This document shows positions 16,239 through 25,071 of a DNA stretch of 64,000 bases, piece by piece. Under the pieces are notes generated by a model. It did not search any database. It had not been told where the DNA came from and was given only the letters and a program-made list of their open reading frames with translations. Position numbers and translations under genes: made by a program. Source of the stretch: Deltaproteobacteria bacterium (GTDB lineage: Bacteria > UBA10199 > JACPAL01); assembly GCA_016180845.1 (NCBI GenBank), contig JACPAK010000008.1:1-64000 (forward strand). The letters run 5' to 3'. Every line of letters begins with the position of its first letter. Positions within the stretch are counted from its first letter, which is position 1.

Positions 16239-18805
16239 CGGCTCAAATCCCCCTTGTTGATATCCCGATCATCGGGAAAACGCTGCATTATATCGAAAAA
16301 AGTTATTTTGATCCAACAGCTATCGATCCGAAGAAACTGTTTGAAGAAGCGGCTCGAGAGCTGGAGGGTTCTATCTCACCCTTCCTCGTCAAAATCGAGG
16401 AGAAAAAGATTCATCTCCGGTATGCCGACAAGACCGCTGATATTTCGGTCCCTTCCCCGTTCACCCTCTCGGATCTGATCCCCATCTTCCGTCAAACGTT
16501 AGGGTTTCTGAAGGTGAATTATGAGGGACGTCTCGATGAAAAAGAACGCGAGTATTTGACCGCTGCGGGGATGATGGATGCCCTTGATACCCATTCCAAT
16601 TTCCTGCACCCAAAGGTCTACCAGGAATTTAAAATCGGAACACGGGGGACCTTCGGGGGACTCGGGATTGTGATCGGGCTTCGCGAGGGTCACCTGGCGG
16701 TCATTTCTCCCCTGGAAGAAACGCCGGCCTGGAAGGCAGGGATTCGCGCCAAGGACCGGATTATCCAGATCGATGAAGAGGCGACGATTAACATGTCTCT
16801 TACCGAGGCGGTTGAAAAACTCAGAGGAGCGGTAGGAAGCCAGGTCACTATCCTGATCCAACGAGATGGGACACCAACACCGCTGCGGTTTACCCTCACA
16901 CGAGCCAAGATTGAAATCCGTTCGGTCGCGGGACGATTGCTCGAGGATCAAAAAATCGGCCTCGTCAAGATCAAACATTTCCAGGAAGACACCGCCGACA
17001 AATTCGATGGGCTCTTTAAAAAATTCCAGAAACAAAGCCCTAGCCTCGAGGGACTCATTCTTGATCTCCGAAACAATCCAGGCGGTCTCCTCGATCAGGC
17101 GATTGAAATGGCAGACCGATTCCTGGCGGAAGGGGTTATCGTGAAGGCGGTCGGGCGTCGCTCGCTGGATCTTGAAAAGGCGAAACCAGGCTCCCCCCTC
17201 GAATCAATCCCCCTCGTCGTCCTCGTCAATGAAGGAAGCGCCTCCGCCTCGGAAATTGTCGCCGGAACCTTTCAGCAGACGAAGAGGGCCCAGGTGCTGG
17301 GGACTCTGACCTTTGGCAAAGGGACAGTCCAAACGGTCTATGACCTGCGAGACGGTTCCGCACTCAAACTGACTATCGCGAAGTATCTCACCGCAGGAGA
17401 TCGTGAGGTGCAATCGATCGGCGTCCAACCAAACATTGAACTCCTGCCGGTGACTGTTCAAAAAGAAACAGTCAATCTTTATGAGGATGAGCGAAGGGAT
17501 TCCGATGATGAGAAGGAAAAACGGCTCCCTGCCCCTCAAGCAGAGTTTCGGCTCCAATATCTCGCCAGCGATCCCAAGAAATCAGAAGACGAGGAATCGT
17601 ACCAAATCGGTCTGGAAGAAGACTTTCCGATCCAGCTCGCCAAAAAAATGCTCCAATCCCCTGCAGAACCGATTTCAAAATTAATCGAAACAACCGCTGG
17701 GGAAGAAAAGAAAAGGATCGAGGAGTCTCTCACAAAAATTGGAATCGATTGGTCCAAGGGTCCGAAGGGAGGATCTCCCAAACCTGTTGTGACGGTGACC
17801 CTTACCGATACGCAAGGCAATCCCCTCAAGGTAATCCCCCCAAGCACCTCAGCGGTTTTGAAAATGGAGGTCGAAAATCAAGGGACCGGGGATCTCTATC
17901 AATTCGCCTCTGTCAGCAAAAGCGATGATCCCCTCTTTGATAATATTGAATTCCCTTTTGGTCACCTGAAGCCCGGAGAGAAACGTTCCTGGAATACCCA
18001 GATTAAGACCTCTGATAACGCGATACCACGTAGTGAACCGGTTCAGTTCAATTTCCGGGAGGCCTACCGTCGTCTCCCTGCCCCTGTCACCCTCGACTTC
18101 TTGATCCAAGAGATCCCTCTCCCCTTCTTCGCCTATTCTTACTCCATTCATGATGGGGGTGAAAAGGGAACCTCGGGCAATCAAAACGGAGTCCCTGAGA
18201 GGGGGGAAACAATCGGACTCAAGATCATGGTAAAAAACGAGGGACCGGGTGAGAGCGCCGAACCGGTCGTCAATCTCAAAAACTTGAATGGCCCTGAGAT
18301 CTTTATTAAGAAAGGGCGCGAGGAACTTCCCAAGATGGGCCTGGGGAATCAAGCCCCGGTCCTTCTCTTGTTCCGGATCGCTGATAAAATGCCAGAAGAT
18401 CACGAAAAGGTATCATTTGAGCTCTCCATCCGCGACAAAAAGCGCGATCAGGAATTGATCGATCGTATTGAACTCCCCACAAAACCGAACTCTTCGGTCT
18501 CTTCGGCGCCCGGTCCCTGGCATGAATCACCGCGGATTTCCCTCAATCTCCCTCCTCTGAAGACGAATCAAAGTCAGCTAACTCTGAAGGGAAATGTCTC
18601 GGATGATGAGTCCGTTCGGCATATCTTTATCTTCGTCGGACGGAACAAGGTCGCCTACTTCTCTCAAAAAGACCACCCCCCTTCCCTCGCTTTTGAAACA
18701 AAAGTAAAACTGAAAGAGGGTGCTAATCTCGTCACGGTCGCTGCCCAAGACGATCATGAGCGCACGACGAGGAAACAGTGGATTGTCTGGAAAGGGAAAC
18801 CGTGA
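16160..18805 (+). CDS. C-terminal processing protease (S41) with long extension
   Basis: An 881-residue exported serine protease of the CtpA/Prc type, which cleaves proteins near their C-termini in the periplasm. A signal peptide (about 1-30) is followed by a PDZ domain (about 165-250) and the S41 catalytic core with GSASASEI (Ser362) and FGKGTVQ (Lys387). The 25-residue Ser-Lys spacing equals that of E. coli Prc. Typical CtpA enzymes end near residue 450. Here about 400 more residues follow, with CARDB/Ig-like beta domains (for example MEVENQGTGDLYQF and MVKNEGPGESAEP). This resembles long S41 proteases of myxobacteria. It overlaps ribF by 4 bp (GTGA). Confidence 0.9.
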   Translation: MKKKIWLALTCLLVALFFLARKAPETSAQIPLVDIPIIGKTLHYIEKSYFDPTAIDPKKLFEEAARELEGSISPFLVKIEEKKIHLRYADKTADISVPSPFTLSDLIPIFRQTLGFLKVNYEGRLDEKEREYLTAAGMMDALDTHSNFLHPKVYQEFKIGTRGTFGGLGIVIGLREGHLAVISPLEETPAWKAGIRAKDRIIQIDEEATINMSLTEAVEKLRGAVGSQVTILIQRDGTPTPLRFTLTRAKIEIRSVAGRLLEDQKIGLVKIKHFQEDTADKFDGLFKKFQKQSPSLEGLILDLRNNPGGLLDQAIEMADRFLAEGVIVKAVGRRSLDLEKAKPGSPLESIPLVVLVNEGSASASEIVAGTFQQTKRAQVLGTLTFGKGTVQTVYDLRDGSALKLTIAKYLTAGDREVQSIGVQPNIELLPVTVQKETVNLYEDERRDSDDEKEKRLPAPQAEFRLQYLASDPKKSEDEESYQIGLEEDFPIQLAKKMLQSPAEPISKLIETTAGEEKKRIEESLTKIGIDWSKGPKGGSPKPVVTVTLTDTQGNPLKVIPPSTSAVLKMEVENQGTGDLYQFASVSKSDDPLFDNIEFPFGHLKPGEKRSWNTQIKTSDNAIPRSEPVQFNFREAYRRLPAPVTLDFLIQEIPLPFFAYSYSIHDGGEKGTSGNQNGVPERGETIGLKIMVKNEGPGESAEPVVNLKNLNGPEIFIKKGREELPKMGLGNQAPVLLLFRIADKMPEDHEKVSFELSIRDKKRDQELIDRIELPTKPNSSVSSAPGPWHESPRISLNLPPLKTNQSQLTLKGNVSDDESVRHIFIFVGRNKVAYFSQKDHPPSLAFETKVKLKEGANLVTVAAQDDHERTTRKQWIVWKGKP

Positions 18806-19689
18806 AAAACCTCGTCATGACGATCGGTGTTTTTGATGGCGTCCATCGAGGACACCAGAAGATTTTTCAAAAGGTTGCCCATTGTGCCAAGGAGCATTCC
18901 GGGAAAAGTCTTGCGTATACCTTCGATCCTCACCCCGCACGCATCCTGGTCCCCGAATCCTGTCCTCCGATGATCATGACCCAAAGGCAAAAACGTGCCG
19001 CGATTCTGGCAAACGGCATTGACAGGGTTGTTGTCCAGAAATTTACCCCCGCCTTTTCCAGACTCTCCGCCCAGGATTTTTTTGACCGTATTCTGCTCCG
19101 CCAGATTCGACCTCAAGAGATCTTTGTCGGCTACAACTTCACTTTCGGCTATCATCGGGGTGGCACGGTCGAGACACTCGAGGCGATGGGGAAAAAAGCA
19201 GGCATTCGCGTCACGGTCGTCGAGCCGTTCCTTTGGAAGGAGATGTTGGTCTCCAGCACACAGATCCGCTCCCTGCTTTCGAAGGGGCAGATTTCCCAGG
19301 CAACAGAACTCCTTGGAAAACCGTATCGAATGACAGGAAAGGTCGTGGGGGGGCGAGGACTCGGGGGAAAGATCCTCGGAATCCCCACAGCAAACTTGAG
19401 ATCGGAAAACGATCTTATCTTGCCAGTTGGAGTCTACGCCACCCTGACAATCCTGGGAAAAAAATCTCACCCCAGCGTCACAAATATCGGGCGAAATCCA
19501 ACCTTCGGTCCCAGAACACTCTCGATCGAAACCCATATTCTTAATTTCCAGAAGAAAATTCTGGGGCATCAGATGGAGATCGAGTTTGTCGAAAGAATCC
19601 GGGATGAAATTCCTTTTTCCTCACCGCGGGAACTATCCCAACAGATCCAAAATGATATTCACTCCACAAAGAAAATCCTCAAGGTATGA
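18802..19689 (+). CDS. ribF: Bifunctional riboflavin kinase/FAD synthetase
   Basis: RibF turns riboflavin into FMN and then FAD. I place the start at the GTG at 18802, which overlaps the previous stop (GTGA) and gives 295 residues. The N-terminal nucleotidyltransferase half has GVFDGVHRGHQ (HxGH-type site) and the segment YTFDPHP. The C-terminal kinase half has GRGLGGKILGIPTANL and GVYATL. Both halves look intact. It is translationally coupled to the S41 protease gene upstream and to aroE downstream (ATGA). Confidence 0.95.
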   Translation: MKNLVMTIGVFDGVHRGHQKIFQKVAHCAKEHSGKSLAYTFDPHPARILVPESCPPMIMTQRQKRAAILANGIDRVVVQKFTPAFSRLSAQDFFDRILLRQIRPQEIFVGYNFTFGYHRGGTVETLEAMGKKAGIRVTVVEPFLWKEMLVSSTQIRSLLSKGQISQATELLGKPYRMTGKVVGGRGLGGKILGIPTANLRSENDLILPVGVYATLTILGKKSHPSVTNIGRNPTFGPRTLSIETHILNFQKKILGHQMEIEFVERIRDEIPFSSPRELSQQIQNDIHSTKKILKV

Positions 19690-20516
19690 TCTCTAAAATC
19701 TTTGGAATTATCGGTGATCCAATTGATCATTCACTCTCACCGCAGATGTTCAACTCCTTTTTTCAAAAGAAAAACCTTCCTCATCTCTATTTGCGGTTTC
19801 ACCTGAAAAAGAAAGATCTGGGCCGGTTTGTTAAAAAGTGTCGCGGTTGGGGGCTTGTCGGTTTCAATGTCACTATCCCGCACAAAGAATCGATCCTTCC
19901 TTTCCTCGATAAAATCGATCCGGCGGTCAAAATCATCGGGGCAGCTAATACGGTCGTCGTGAGAGGAAATCGCCTGATCGGTTACAACACCGATGCGGAG
20001 GGGTATTCCCTCTCCCTCCGGAGGGAGACCGGTTTCGAACCGCGAGGAAAATCGATCCTGGTCATCGGCGCTGGCGGGGCGTCACGGGCGATTCTTTACA
20101 CCCTCGGTCGCCATGGGGCCCGACAGATCTTCCTGACGAATCGGACCCGATCCAAGGCCTTGAGGCTCTGCGATGAATTCAAGAGGCATTTCCCAAAAAC
20201 TGCTTTTAAGGTGGTCCGCTTCCATCCAACGGACCTTGCCCCCCTCTTTCCCAAAATCGACCTGCTGATCAACACCACATCGGTCGGATTGAAAGGGACA
20301 GGTTTCAAGAATCTCCCCCCCCTCTTGTTCCTCCATTCGAAGGCAATTGTCTCGGATATCGTTTATCGTCCTTTGATAACGCACCTCCTCAAAGAGGCCA
20401 AGAGATGTCATCTGAAGACGCACGGAGGACTCGGGATGCTCCTTCATCAGGCTGTTCTTGCCTATCGAATCTGGACGGGAAAAAAGGCGCTACTTGACGC
20501 GCCCAAGGTATCTTGA
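19686..20516 (+). CDS. aroE: Shikimate dehydrogenase
   Basis: AroE reduces 3-dehydroshikimate to shikimate with NADPH in aromatic amino acid synthesis. Visible motifs are the shikimate-binding GDPIDHSLSPQMFN (about 9-22), GFNVTIPHKE with the catalytic Lys, NTDAEGY, and the nucleotide loop GAGGASRA followed by NRT. Length (276 aa) is normal. Its ATG overlaps the ribF stop as ATGA. Confidence 0.95.
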   Translation: MISKIFGIIGDPIDHSLSPQMFNSFFQKKNLPHLYLRFHLKKKDLGRFVKKCRGWGLVGFNVTIPHKESILPFLDKIDPAVKIIGAANTVVVRGNRLIGYNTDAEGYSLSLRRETGFEPRGKSILVIGAGGASRAILYTLGRHGARQIFLTNRTRSKALRLCDEFKRHFPKTAFKVVRFHPTDLAPLFPKIDLLINTTSVGLKGTGFKNLPPLLFLHSKAIVSDIVYRPLITHLLKEAKRCHLKTHGGLGMLLHQAVLAYRIWTGKKALLDAPKVS

Positions 20517-20545
20517 GTACTACCCTGAATTATCTTGGAGGGATT

Positions 20546-20704
20546 ATGAAAAAAAATGGTTTCTCACTGATCGAACTCATGGTCATTGTGGCGATCATCG
20601 CCTTCTTTATTGGCCTTACCCTCCCTCAATTTCTTAAAGAAAGGTCGAACCAAAAGCAGCCCGAAGGCCCGCAAGCCAAGGTGTCAAAAACCCTAGAGAA
20701 CTGA
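20546..20704 (+). CDS. Very short type IV pilin-like protein (52 aa)
   Basis: The ATG at 20546 follows a good Shine-Dalgarno (GGAGG). The product has a textbook prepilin N-terminus: MKKNG, then FSLIELMVIVAIIAFFIG, with the cleavage site after Gly5, the methylatable Phe and the Glu at mature position 5. After the hydrophobic helix only about 25 polar residues remain, so there is no globular pilin head. It could be a minor pseudopilin or a truncated pilin. It sits 29 bp after aroE. No stop or frameshift signature of a longer gene is obvious downstream. Confidence 0.75.
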   Translation: MKKNGFSLIELMVIVAIIAFFIGLTLPQFLKERSNQKQPEGPQAKVSKTLEN

Positions 20705-20822
20705 GTTCAATTCTACCCTTTCATATCCCCCCCTTTCCAAAATCCTTTAAGGGAGTTACAAAAAATACAAGTAATTTCATATACTTAATTATATCCCCCA
20801 AAAGGGCTTTAAAAAAGCATCT

Positions 20823-20837
20823 TGGCATAATGATTGC
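20823..20837 (+). promoter_or_regulatory. Sigma-54-like promoter of the response regulator gene
   Basis: TGGCAT, five bases, then TTGC: both invariant dinucleotides (GG and GC) with correct spacing. The GC ends exactly 15 nt before the ATG at 20853, the same distance as for the two lipoprotein genes at 241 and 4499. The 150-bp gap upstream has no other recognised feature. Confidence 0.72.
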
Positions 20838-20852
20838 AAAGTTTTGGGATAG

Positions 20853-21329
20853 ATGGCCTTGGCACTTCCAAATGAGAGTTCCTCCTCGCAACAACCAAAG
20901 AGGGTTGTGGTGGTGGATGACAATGAAATTCTGCTTCGTGCCTGGAGAAAGATCCTCGACAAGCAGGAGTGCCAGACCTTTATCACCTCAGACCCTTTTG
21001 AGGCGCTTTCGTACCTGACATCGAATGGAGTCGATATCCTGATTGCCGATGTGGTGATGCCGTATATGGACGGTTTTGAACTGATCCAAAAGGCCCAGGC
21101 CTCGTTCCCACAACTCCGAATTATTCTGACCACCGGTTATGTCTGTGATTTTCAAAAGATCAAACTCCATGTCGAGACCCCCGATATCCATGTCCTCCTG
21201 AAACCGTATAACGACATCCAACAGATCCGAAAATTTCTGACGCGGGTTTTGGAGGATGATGATACGCTCGATACGGAGGATTCCTTCAAAAATCCGGACG
21301 ATATCCGGATTCATCTTTGGGCGTTATAA
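20853..21329 (+). CDS. Single-domain response regulator (158 aa)
   Basis: A CheY-like receiver domain with all key residues: Asp22 and Asp23 (acidic pocket), phospho-acceptor Asp66 in ADVVMPYMDG, Thr93/94 (TTGY) and Lys117 (LLKPY). A short polar N-terminus and an acidic C-terminal tail flank it, and there is no DNA-binding domain, so it probably acts through protein contacts. No histidine kinase is adjacent. The start is fixed by the receiver boundary and by the sigma-54-like element 15 nt upstream; there is no Shine-Dalgarno. The sensed signal is unknown. Confidence 0.92.
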   Translation: MALALPNESSSSQQPKRVVVVDDNEILLRAWRKILDKQECQTFITSDPFEALSYLTSNGVDILIADVVMPYMDGFELIQKAQASFPQLRIILTTGYVCDFQKIKLHVETPDIHVLLKPYNDIQQIRKFLTRVLEDDDTLDTEDSFKNPDDIRIHLWAL

Positions 21330-23471
21330 TCACAAAACCTCAAGCCCGGCGAATTTAACCATCAAGGTCTTCACCCGCCCATCCTGGAAATAGACGGTGA
21401 TTTTTTGTCCTTCGCCCCTTCCTTCCCGTTTTTTGACCACTCCGACTCCAAAAGCCGGATGCCTCACCTGCATCCCGATCCGGATCCCCTCGTCAGGAAG
21501 TTGGGATTCGCTCTCATAAGAAAAGGCAGGCTCATCTTCTTCCTTCGAAAACGGAGGTTCATAAGACGATCGGTCGAGTTCACTTGCTGGAATCTCCTCC
21601 AGAAAACGCGACGGCATCGGGTATTGATCCCCTCCATAAAGATTTCTGCGCATCGCATGCGTCAGAAAAAGACGCCTCTTGGCCCGCGTCATCCCGACAT
21701 AACAGAGCCTCCTCTCCTCCTCCAGCTGGACAGGGTTTTCCATCGATCGTGCATGAGGGAAAAGTCCCTCTTCCACACCGACCAAAAAAACGTTTAAAAA
21801 TTCCAACCCCTTCGCAAGGTGAAGCGTCATCATCGGAACCATCCCCTTGGCTGGGTCCCAGTTATCGGTGTCACCAACGAGGGCGGCCTGTTCCAGAAAA
21901 TCGGAGAAACTGCCGGAGGGATTTGTCCGCGCAAAATCCTCGAGCACATTCAGAAGTTCCTGGAGGTTTTCGAGACGATTTTCAGCCTCGACCGTCTCCT
22001 GCTTCTCCAGATCCTCACCGTAACCAGACTCTTCTATAATCATCTTCACGAGGTCGGAAAGTTTCAGGGACTTTATCTGATGAAACCAACGATCGAGGTT
22101 TCCGCTAAATTCTTTCAACTTCTGTTTTTGTCCCGATGAAAGCTCGTTGATCGCATCCGCCTGAGAAAGCGCCTCGCGAAGGGGGAGATCATGTTGGTCG
22201 GCATACCCCTCCAGGAGTTCGACGGTTTTCTTCCCGATCCCGCGTGTTGGCGTATTGATAATTCTCTTCAGGGATAGAGAATCTTTGAAATTCACCAAAA
22301 TCCGCACATAGGCGAGGATGTCTTTGACTTCTTTTCGATCATAAAAACGAACGCCCCCGTAAATTTCATACGGAACCTTTTTCTTCCTGAATTCATCCTC
22401 AAAAGTTCGTGACTGCGCATTGGTTCGATAAAAAATGGCGAAGTCGTTGTACCGCCTCCCCTCTTCACGACAGAATCTCTCGATCTCCGCGACAACAAAA
22501 CGGGCCTCGTCCTTTTCATCCTGTGCCGTATAAACGAGAAGTTTGGGCCCCTCCTCATTCTCTGTCCAAAGCGTCTTCCCCTTTCTCTCGAAATTATGCG
22601 CAATCACGCCGGAGGCCGCCTTCAGGATCCTCTGGGTCGAGCGATAATTCTGCTCCAGACGAATCACGCATGTTCCGGGGAAATCCCTCTCAAAGGACAG
22701 GATGTTGTTAATATCCGCCCCTCGCCAGGCATAGATCGACTGGTCATCATCCCCCACCACGCAGAGATTTTTCCTCTTCTCGGCTAAAAGACGGATCAGG
22801 CGATATTGGGCGAGGTTCGTATCCTGATACTCATCGACCATGATGTAATGAAAAAGATCCTGATAATGATTCAAAACAGACGGGTGTCCTTCAAACAGCA
22901 AGACCGTCTTCATCAAGAGATCACCGAAATCGAGCGCATTCGAGCGAAAGAGTTTTTCCTGATAAAGTTTGTAGATCTCTCCGACACGCCTCTCAAAAAA
23001 ATCTGAGGTGGAGGAAAGATATTTTTCAGGATCAATCAATTGATTTTTGGCCCCGTCGATACGAGAAAGAACCGCCCGGGGGTGAAACGCCCGCTCGGCA
23101 ATTTTTAATTCGTCGAGACAACTTTTAAGAAGGGACATCTGATCGGCGTCGTCATAGATCACGAAATCAGGGCTGTAGCCGATCCGCTCGGCATTCTTCC
23201 TCAGGATCCGCACGCAAGAGGAATGAAAGGTAGAGACCCATATCTCAGCCCTGTTCCCCAGGAGCGCTGTCACCCTATTTCTCATCTCCTCCGCTGCCTT
23301 ATTCGTAAAGGTCACCGCGAGAATATTCCAGGGCGTTACCTTCTTCTCGTGAATCAGGTGGGCGATCCGATGCGTAATCACGCGGGTCTTGCCACTCCCC
23401 GCCCCGGCGAGAATCAGGAGGGGACCGTCGGTGTGATAAACCGCTTCGAGTTGTTGAGGATTGAGTTGCAT
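21330..23471 (-). CDS. uvrD: ATP-dependent DNA helicase UvrD/PcrA
   Basis: A 713-residue superfamily 1A helicase that unwinds DNA 3' to 5' in repair and replication restart. Motifs in order: LNPQQLEAV (Q motif), AGAGSGKT (Walker A, about 23-30), VDEYQDTN (motif II), GDDDQSIYAWRGA (motif III), EQNYRST (motif IV), and TLHLAKGLEF, then VGMTRAKRR (motif VI). The ATG at 23471 is preferred to an upstream in-frame start because the family begins with LNPQQ and because a promoter -10 box ends 8 nt before it. The C-terminal PxxGxGVV tail resembles the RNA-polymerase-interacting Tudor segment of PcrA. Confidence 0.95.
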   Translation of the reverse strand: MQLNPQQLEAVYHTDGPLLILAGAGSGKTRVITHRIAHLIHEKKVTPWNILAVTFTNKAAEEMRNRVTALLGNRAEIWVSTFHSSCVRILRKNAERIGYSPDFVIYDDADQMSLLKSCLDELKIAERAFHPRAVLSRIDGAKNQLIDPEKYLSSTSDFFERRVGEIYKLYQEKLFRSNALDFGDLLMKTVLLFEGHPSVLNHYQDLFHYIMVDEYQDTNLAQYRLIRLLAEKRKNLCVVGDDDQSIYAWRGADINNILSFERDFPGTCVIRLEQNYRSTQRILKAASGVIAHNFERKGKTLWTENEEGPKLLVYTAQDEKDEARFVVAEIERFCREEGRRYNDFAIFYRTNAQSRTFEDEFRKKKVPYEIYGGVRFYDRKEVKDILAYVRILVNFKDSLSLKRIINTPTRGIGKKTVELLEGYADQHDLPLREALSQADAINELSSGQKQKLKEFSGNLDRWFHQIKSLKLSDLVKMIIEESGYGEDLEKQETVEAENRLENLQELLNVLEDFARTNPSGSFSDFLEQAALVGDTDNWDPAKGMVPMMTLHLAKGLEFLNVFLVGVEEGLFPHARSMENPVQLEEERRLCYVGMTRAKRRLFLTHAMRRNLYGGDQYPMPSRFLEEIPASELDRSSYEPPFSKEEDEPAFSYESESQLPDEGIRIGMQVRHPAFGVGVVKKREGRGEGQKITVYFQDGRVKTLMVKFAGLEVL

Positions 23472-23479
23472 TGGTATAT

Positions 23480-23508
23480 AAAGTAGTGAGATAAAGTTTC
23501 TTTGACAA
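23480..23508 (-). promoter_or_regulatory. Promoter of uvrD, leaderless type
   Basis: On the minus strand: TTGTCA, a 17-bp spacer, then TACTTT, ending 8 nt before the ATG at 23471. There is no Shine-Dalgarno. The -35 box overlaps the leader of the divergent rhodanese gene. Confidence 0.6.
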
Positions 23509-23517
23509 GGAGGAAAC

Positions 23518-23937
23518 ATGCCAATCCAACAAACAACACCTGATAAGGCAAAGGAGATTCTGGACAAGGACCCCGAGGTGACCTACCTCGATGTCCGCTC
23601 GATCCCTGAGTTCACGCAGGGACATGCAGCCAAGGCGATCAACATCCCGTTGCTCCATATGACAGGGGGAGAGATGGTCCCAAACGGCGACTTCCCACGC
23701 GTTGCGGAGGCGGTCCTCGATAAAAACAAGACCTACGTCGTCGGATGCAAGATGGGGGGACGCTCCCAAAAGGCCTGCGAGATTCTTGATCGCATTGGAT
23801 TCAAGAAACTCTATAACATCCATGGCGGATTCGGTGGGGCGCCCGATCAAAAGGGGTGGAAGGATCTCGGTCTTCCAGTCAGCACGGATAACGGCGAAGG
23901 GGTCAGCTACGAATCTCTTCTAAAAAAGGCGACGTAA
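23518..23937 (+). CDS. Rhodanese-like sulfurtransferase
   Basis: A 139-residue single rhodanese domain. It has YLDVRSIPEF near the N-terminus, the CDC25/GlpE-like GHAAKAINIP segment and the active-site loop CKMGGRS with Cys77, which would carry the persulfide. It is cytoplasmic, as no signal peptide is seen. A strong Shine-Dalgarno (AAGGAGG) precedes the ATG. It is followed immediately by a membrane protein gene. The sulfur acceptor is unknown. Confidence 0.9.
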   Translation: MPIQQTTPDKAKEILDKDPEVTYLDVRSIPEFTQGHAAKAINIPLLHMTGGEMVPNGDFPRVAEAVLDKNKTYVVGCKMGGRSQKACEILDRIGFKKLYNIHGGFGGAPDQKGWKDLGLPVSTDNGEGVSYESLLKKAT

Positions 23938-24366
23938 GTGTCGCCGCTGGTCTGGAAGTTCGTGATCTTCGGTGTCGTCGGTCTCGCCGGAGAGGTCTGC
24001 TTCACAGCGCTCCTCGATCTCTTCCGGACACGACGCCTCCGTCTGCATGGATTCAGCTTTGTCTGGATGTTCCCGATTTACGGTCTCCTCGCTATTCTAT
24101 TTCCGATCATCTGGAAGTTTGTTTCCTCTTATAGCTGGCCCGTACGCGGCATCGTCTACATGTCGGCGATCTATCTCGTCGAATTTTTGTCGGGAACTAT
24201 TCTGACGGCATTCGTGGGGACACACATCTGGCAATACACAGATCGTCTGAACTTTAGAGGTCAGATCACGCTCTTGTATGCCCCTGTCTGGTTTTTGGTC
24301 GGATTGGCTGTTGAAAAATATTACCCTTGGGTGGAAAAGGCGAGTCAGTCACTCGCCATTCTTTAA
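23938..24366 (+). CDS. Four-helix membrane protein, CmpB-like
   Basis: A 142-residue integral membrane protein starting with GTG directly after the rhodanese stop. Four hydrophobic helices are visible. The pattern GFSFVWMFPIYG, then VEFLSGTILT, then WQYTDRLNFRGQI resembles the family annotated as putative type IV ABC transporter domain (CmpB-like, PF06541), in which WDYSD-type and GRI-type motifs recur. Function of that family is poorly defined. A hairpin over its last codons probably ends transcription. Confidence 0.75.
   Translation: MSPLVWKFVIFGVVGLAGEVCFTALLDLFRTRRLRLHGFSFVWMFPIYGLLAILFPIIWKFVSSYSWPVRGIVYMSAIYLVEFLSGTILTAFVGTHIWQYTDRLNFRGQITLLYAPVWFLVGLAVEKYYPWVEKASQSLAIL
24339..24357. 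terminator. Hairpin between convergent genes, bidirectional terminator
   Basis: GGCGAGT, a 5-nt loop, ACTCGCC. On the plus strand ATTCTTT follows; on the minus strand TTTTCC follows. It lies in the last codons of the plus-strand membrane gene, just past the stop of the minus-strand gene at 24377. The 7-bp stem is modest, so termination may be partial. Confidence 0.5.
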
Positions 24367-24376
24367 GAGGACGGAC

Positions 24377-24982
24377 TCAATCCCGATTCTTCATCATTTG
24401 ATCTGCCAGAGCAACGCCACCAACAACAAGCCCAATAACGCCAATCACAATCACCGTCTTTGACGCGACCTGGACCCGTGATATCCGCTTCCAAACCTTC
24501 TCCGCATGAGGGGCAAGAATATCGATTTTAAGAAATTGTCGATCGGCCCTTGTGTTAAAAAAGAGTCCAACCACGGTGAAGAGTGCACCGGCGACAAAAA
24601 GGCCAAGGGGCCAGAGCTGACCGATCTTGTCTGAGAGTGAAGGCTCTTTATAACCAAGCACCCTGCATTCCAGGAGGCCAAGCAACTTGCTCTCGGTGAT
24701 CGTTCCACCAGTCCTCTGCCATCCGTCACGGTCTTCACATATTGACCTGAGACCAAACATTGATCTCGAACCGAGGCTGTTCAGATTATCTGCAATAAAA
24801 ATATCCCGAACGCCCCGTCGGTTCGGTTCACACAAAATCTGACCATCATTATTAACATCTGCGGCAAGAAGACCTGGGAAATCCGGATTTCTGTAGAGAT
24901 TGTAGACCGTTCCGGAGCCATCGATGGCGCCACATCGACCATCATCCTCAAAAGTAACGAGGGCTACAACATCAGCTGCCAT
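24377..24982 (-). CDS. Membrane protein of unknown function (201 aa)
   Basis: The ATG at 24982 is chosen because GAGGGGGGA lies just upstream; a more distant ATG would include that site in the coding region. The N-terminal half is soluble-looking, Cys-containing (four Cys) and has an EF-hand-like loop DVNNDGQI (about 43-50). Two membrane helices follow (about 126-143 and 175-191) with a charged loop between. I do not recognise a family. It lies in a block of orphan genes (24377-27625) on the same strand and might be co-expressed with the 443-residue gene upstream, 89 bp away. Confidence 0.68.
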   Translation of the reverse strand: MAADVVALVTFEDDGRCGAIDGSGTVYNLYRNPDFPGLLAADVNNDGQILCEPNRRGVRDIFIADNLNSLGSRSMFGLRSICEDRDGWQRTGGTITESKLLGLLECRVLGYKEPSLSDKIGQLWPLGLFVAGALFTVVGLFFNTRADRQFLKIDILAPHAEKVWKRISRVQVASKTVIVIGVIGLVVGGVALADQMMKNRD

Positions 24983-25071
24983 TATGAATTTCCCCCCTCT
25001 TGATGAGGCCATCGTCGAAATCAGATGGAGGTTGCGCGAGAAATCAGCGAGAAATCAGGAAGGTCTTGAGG

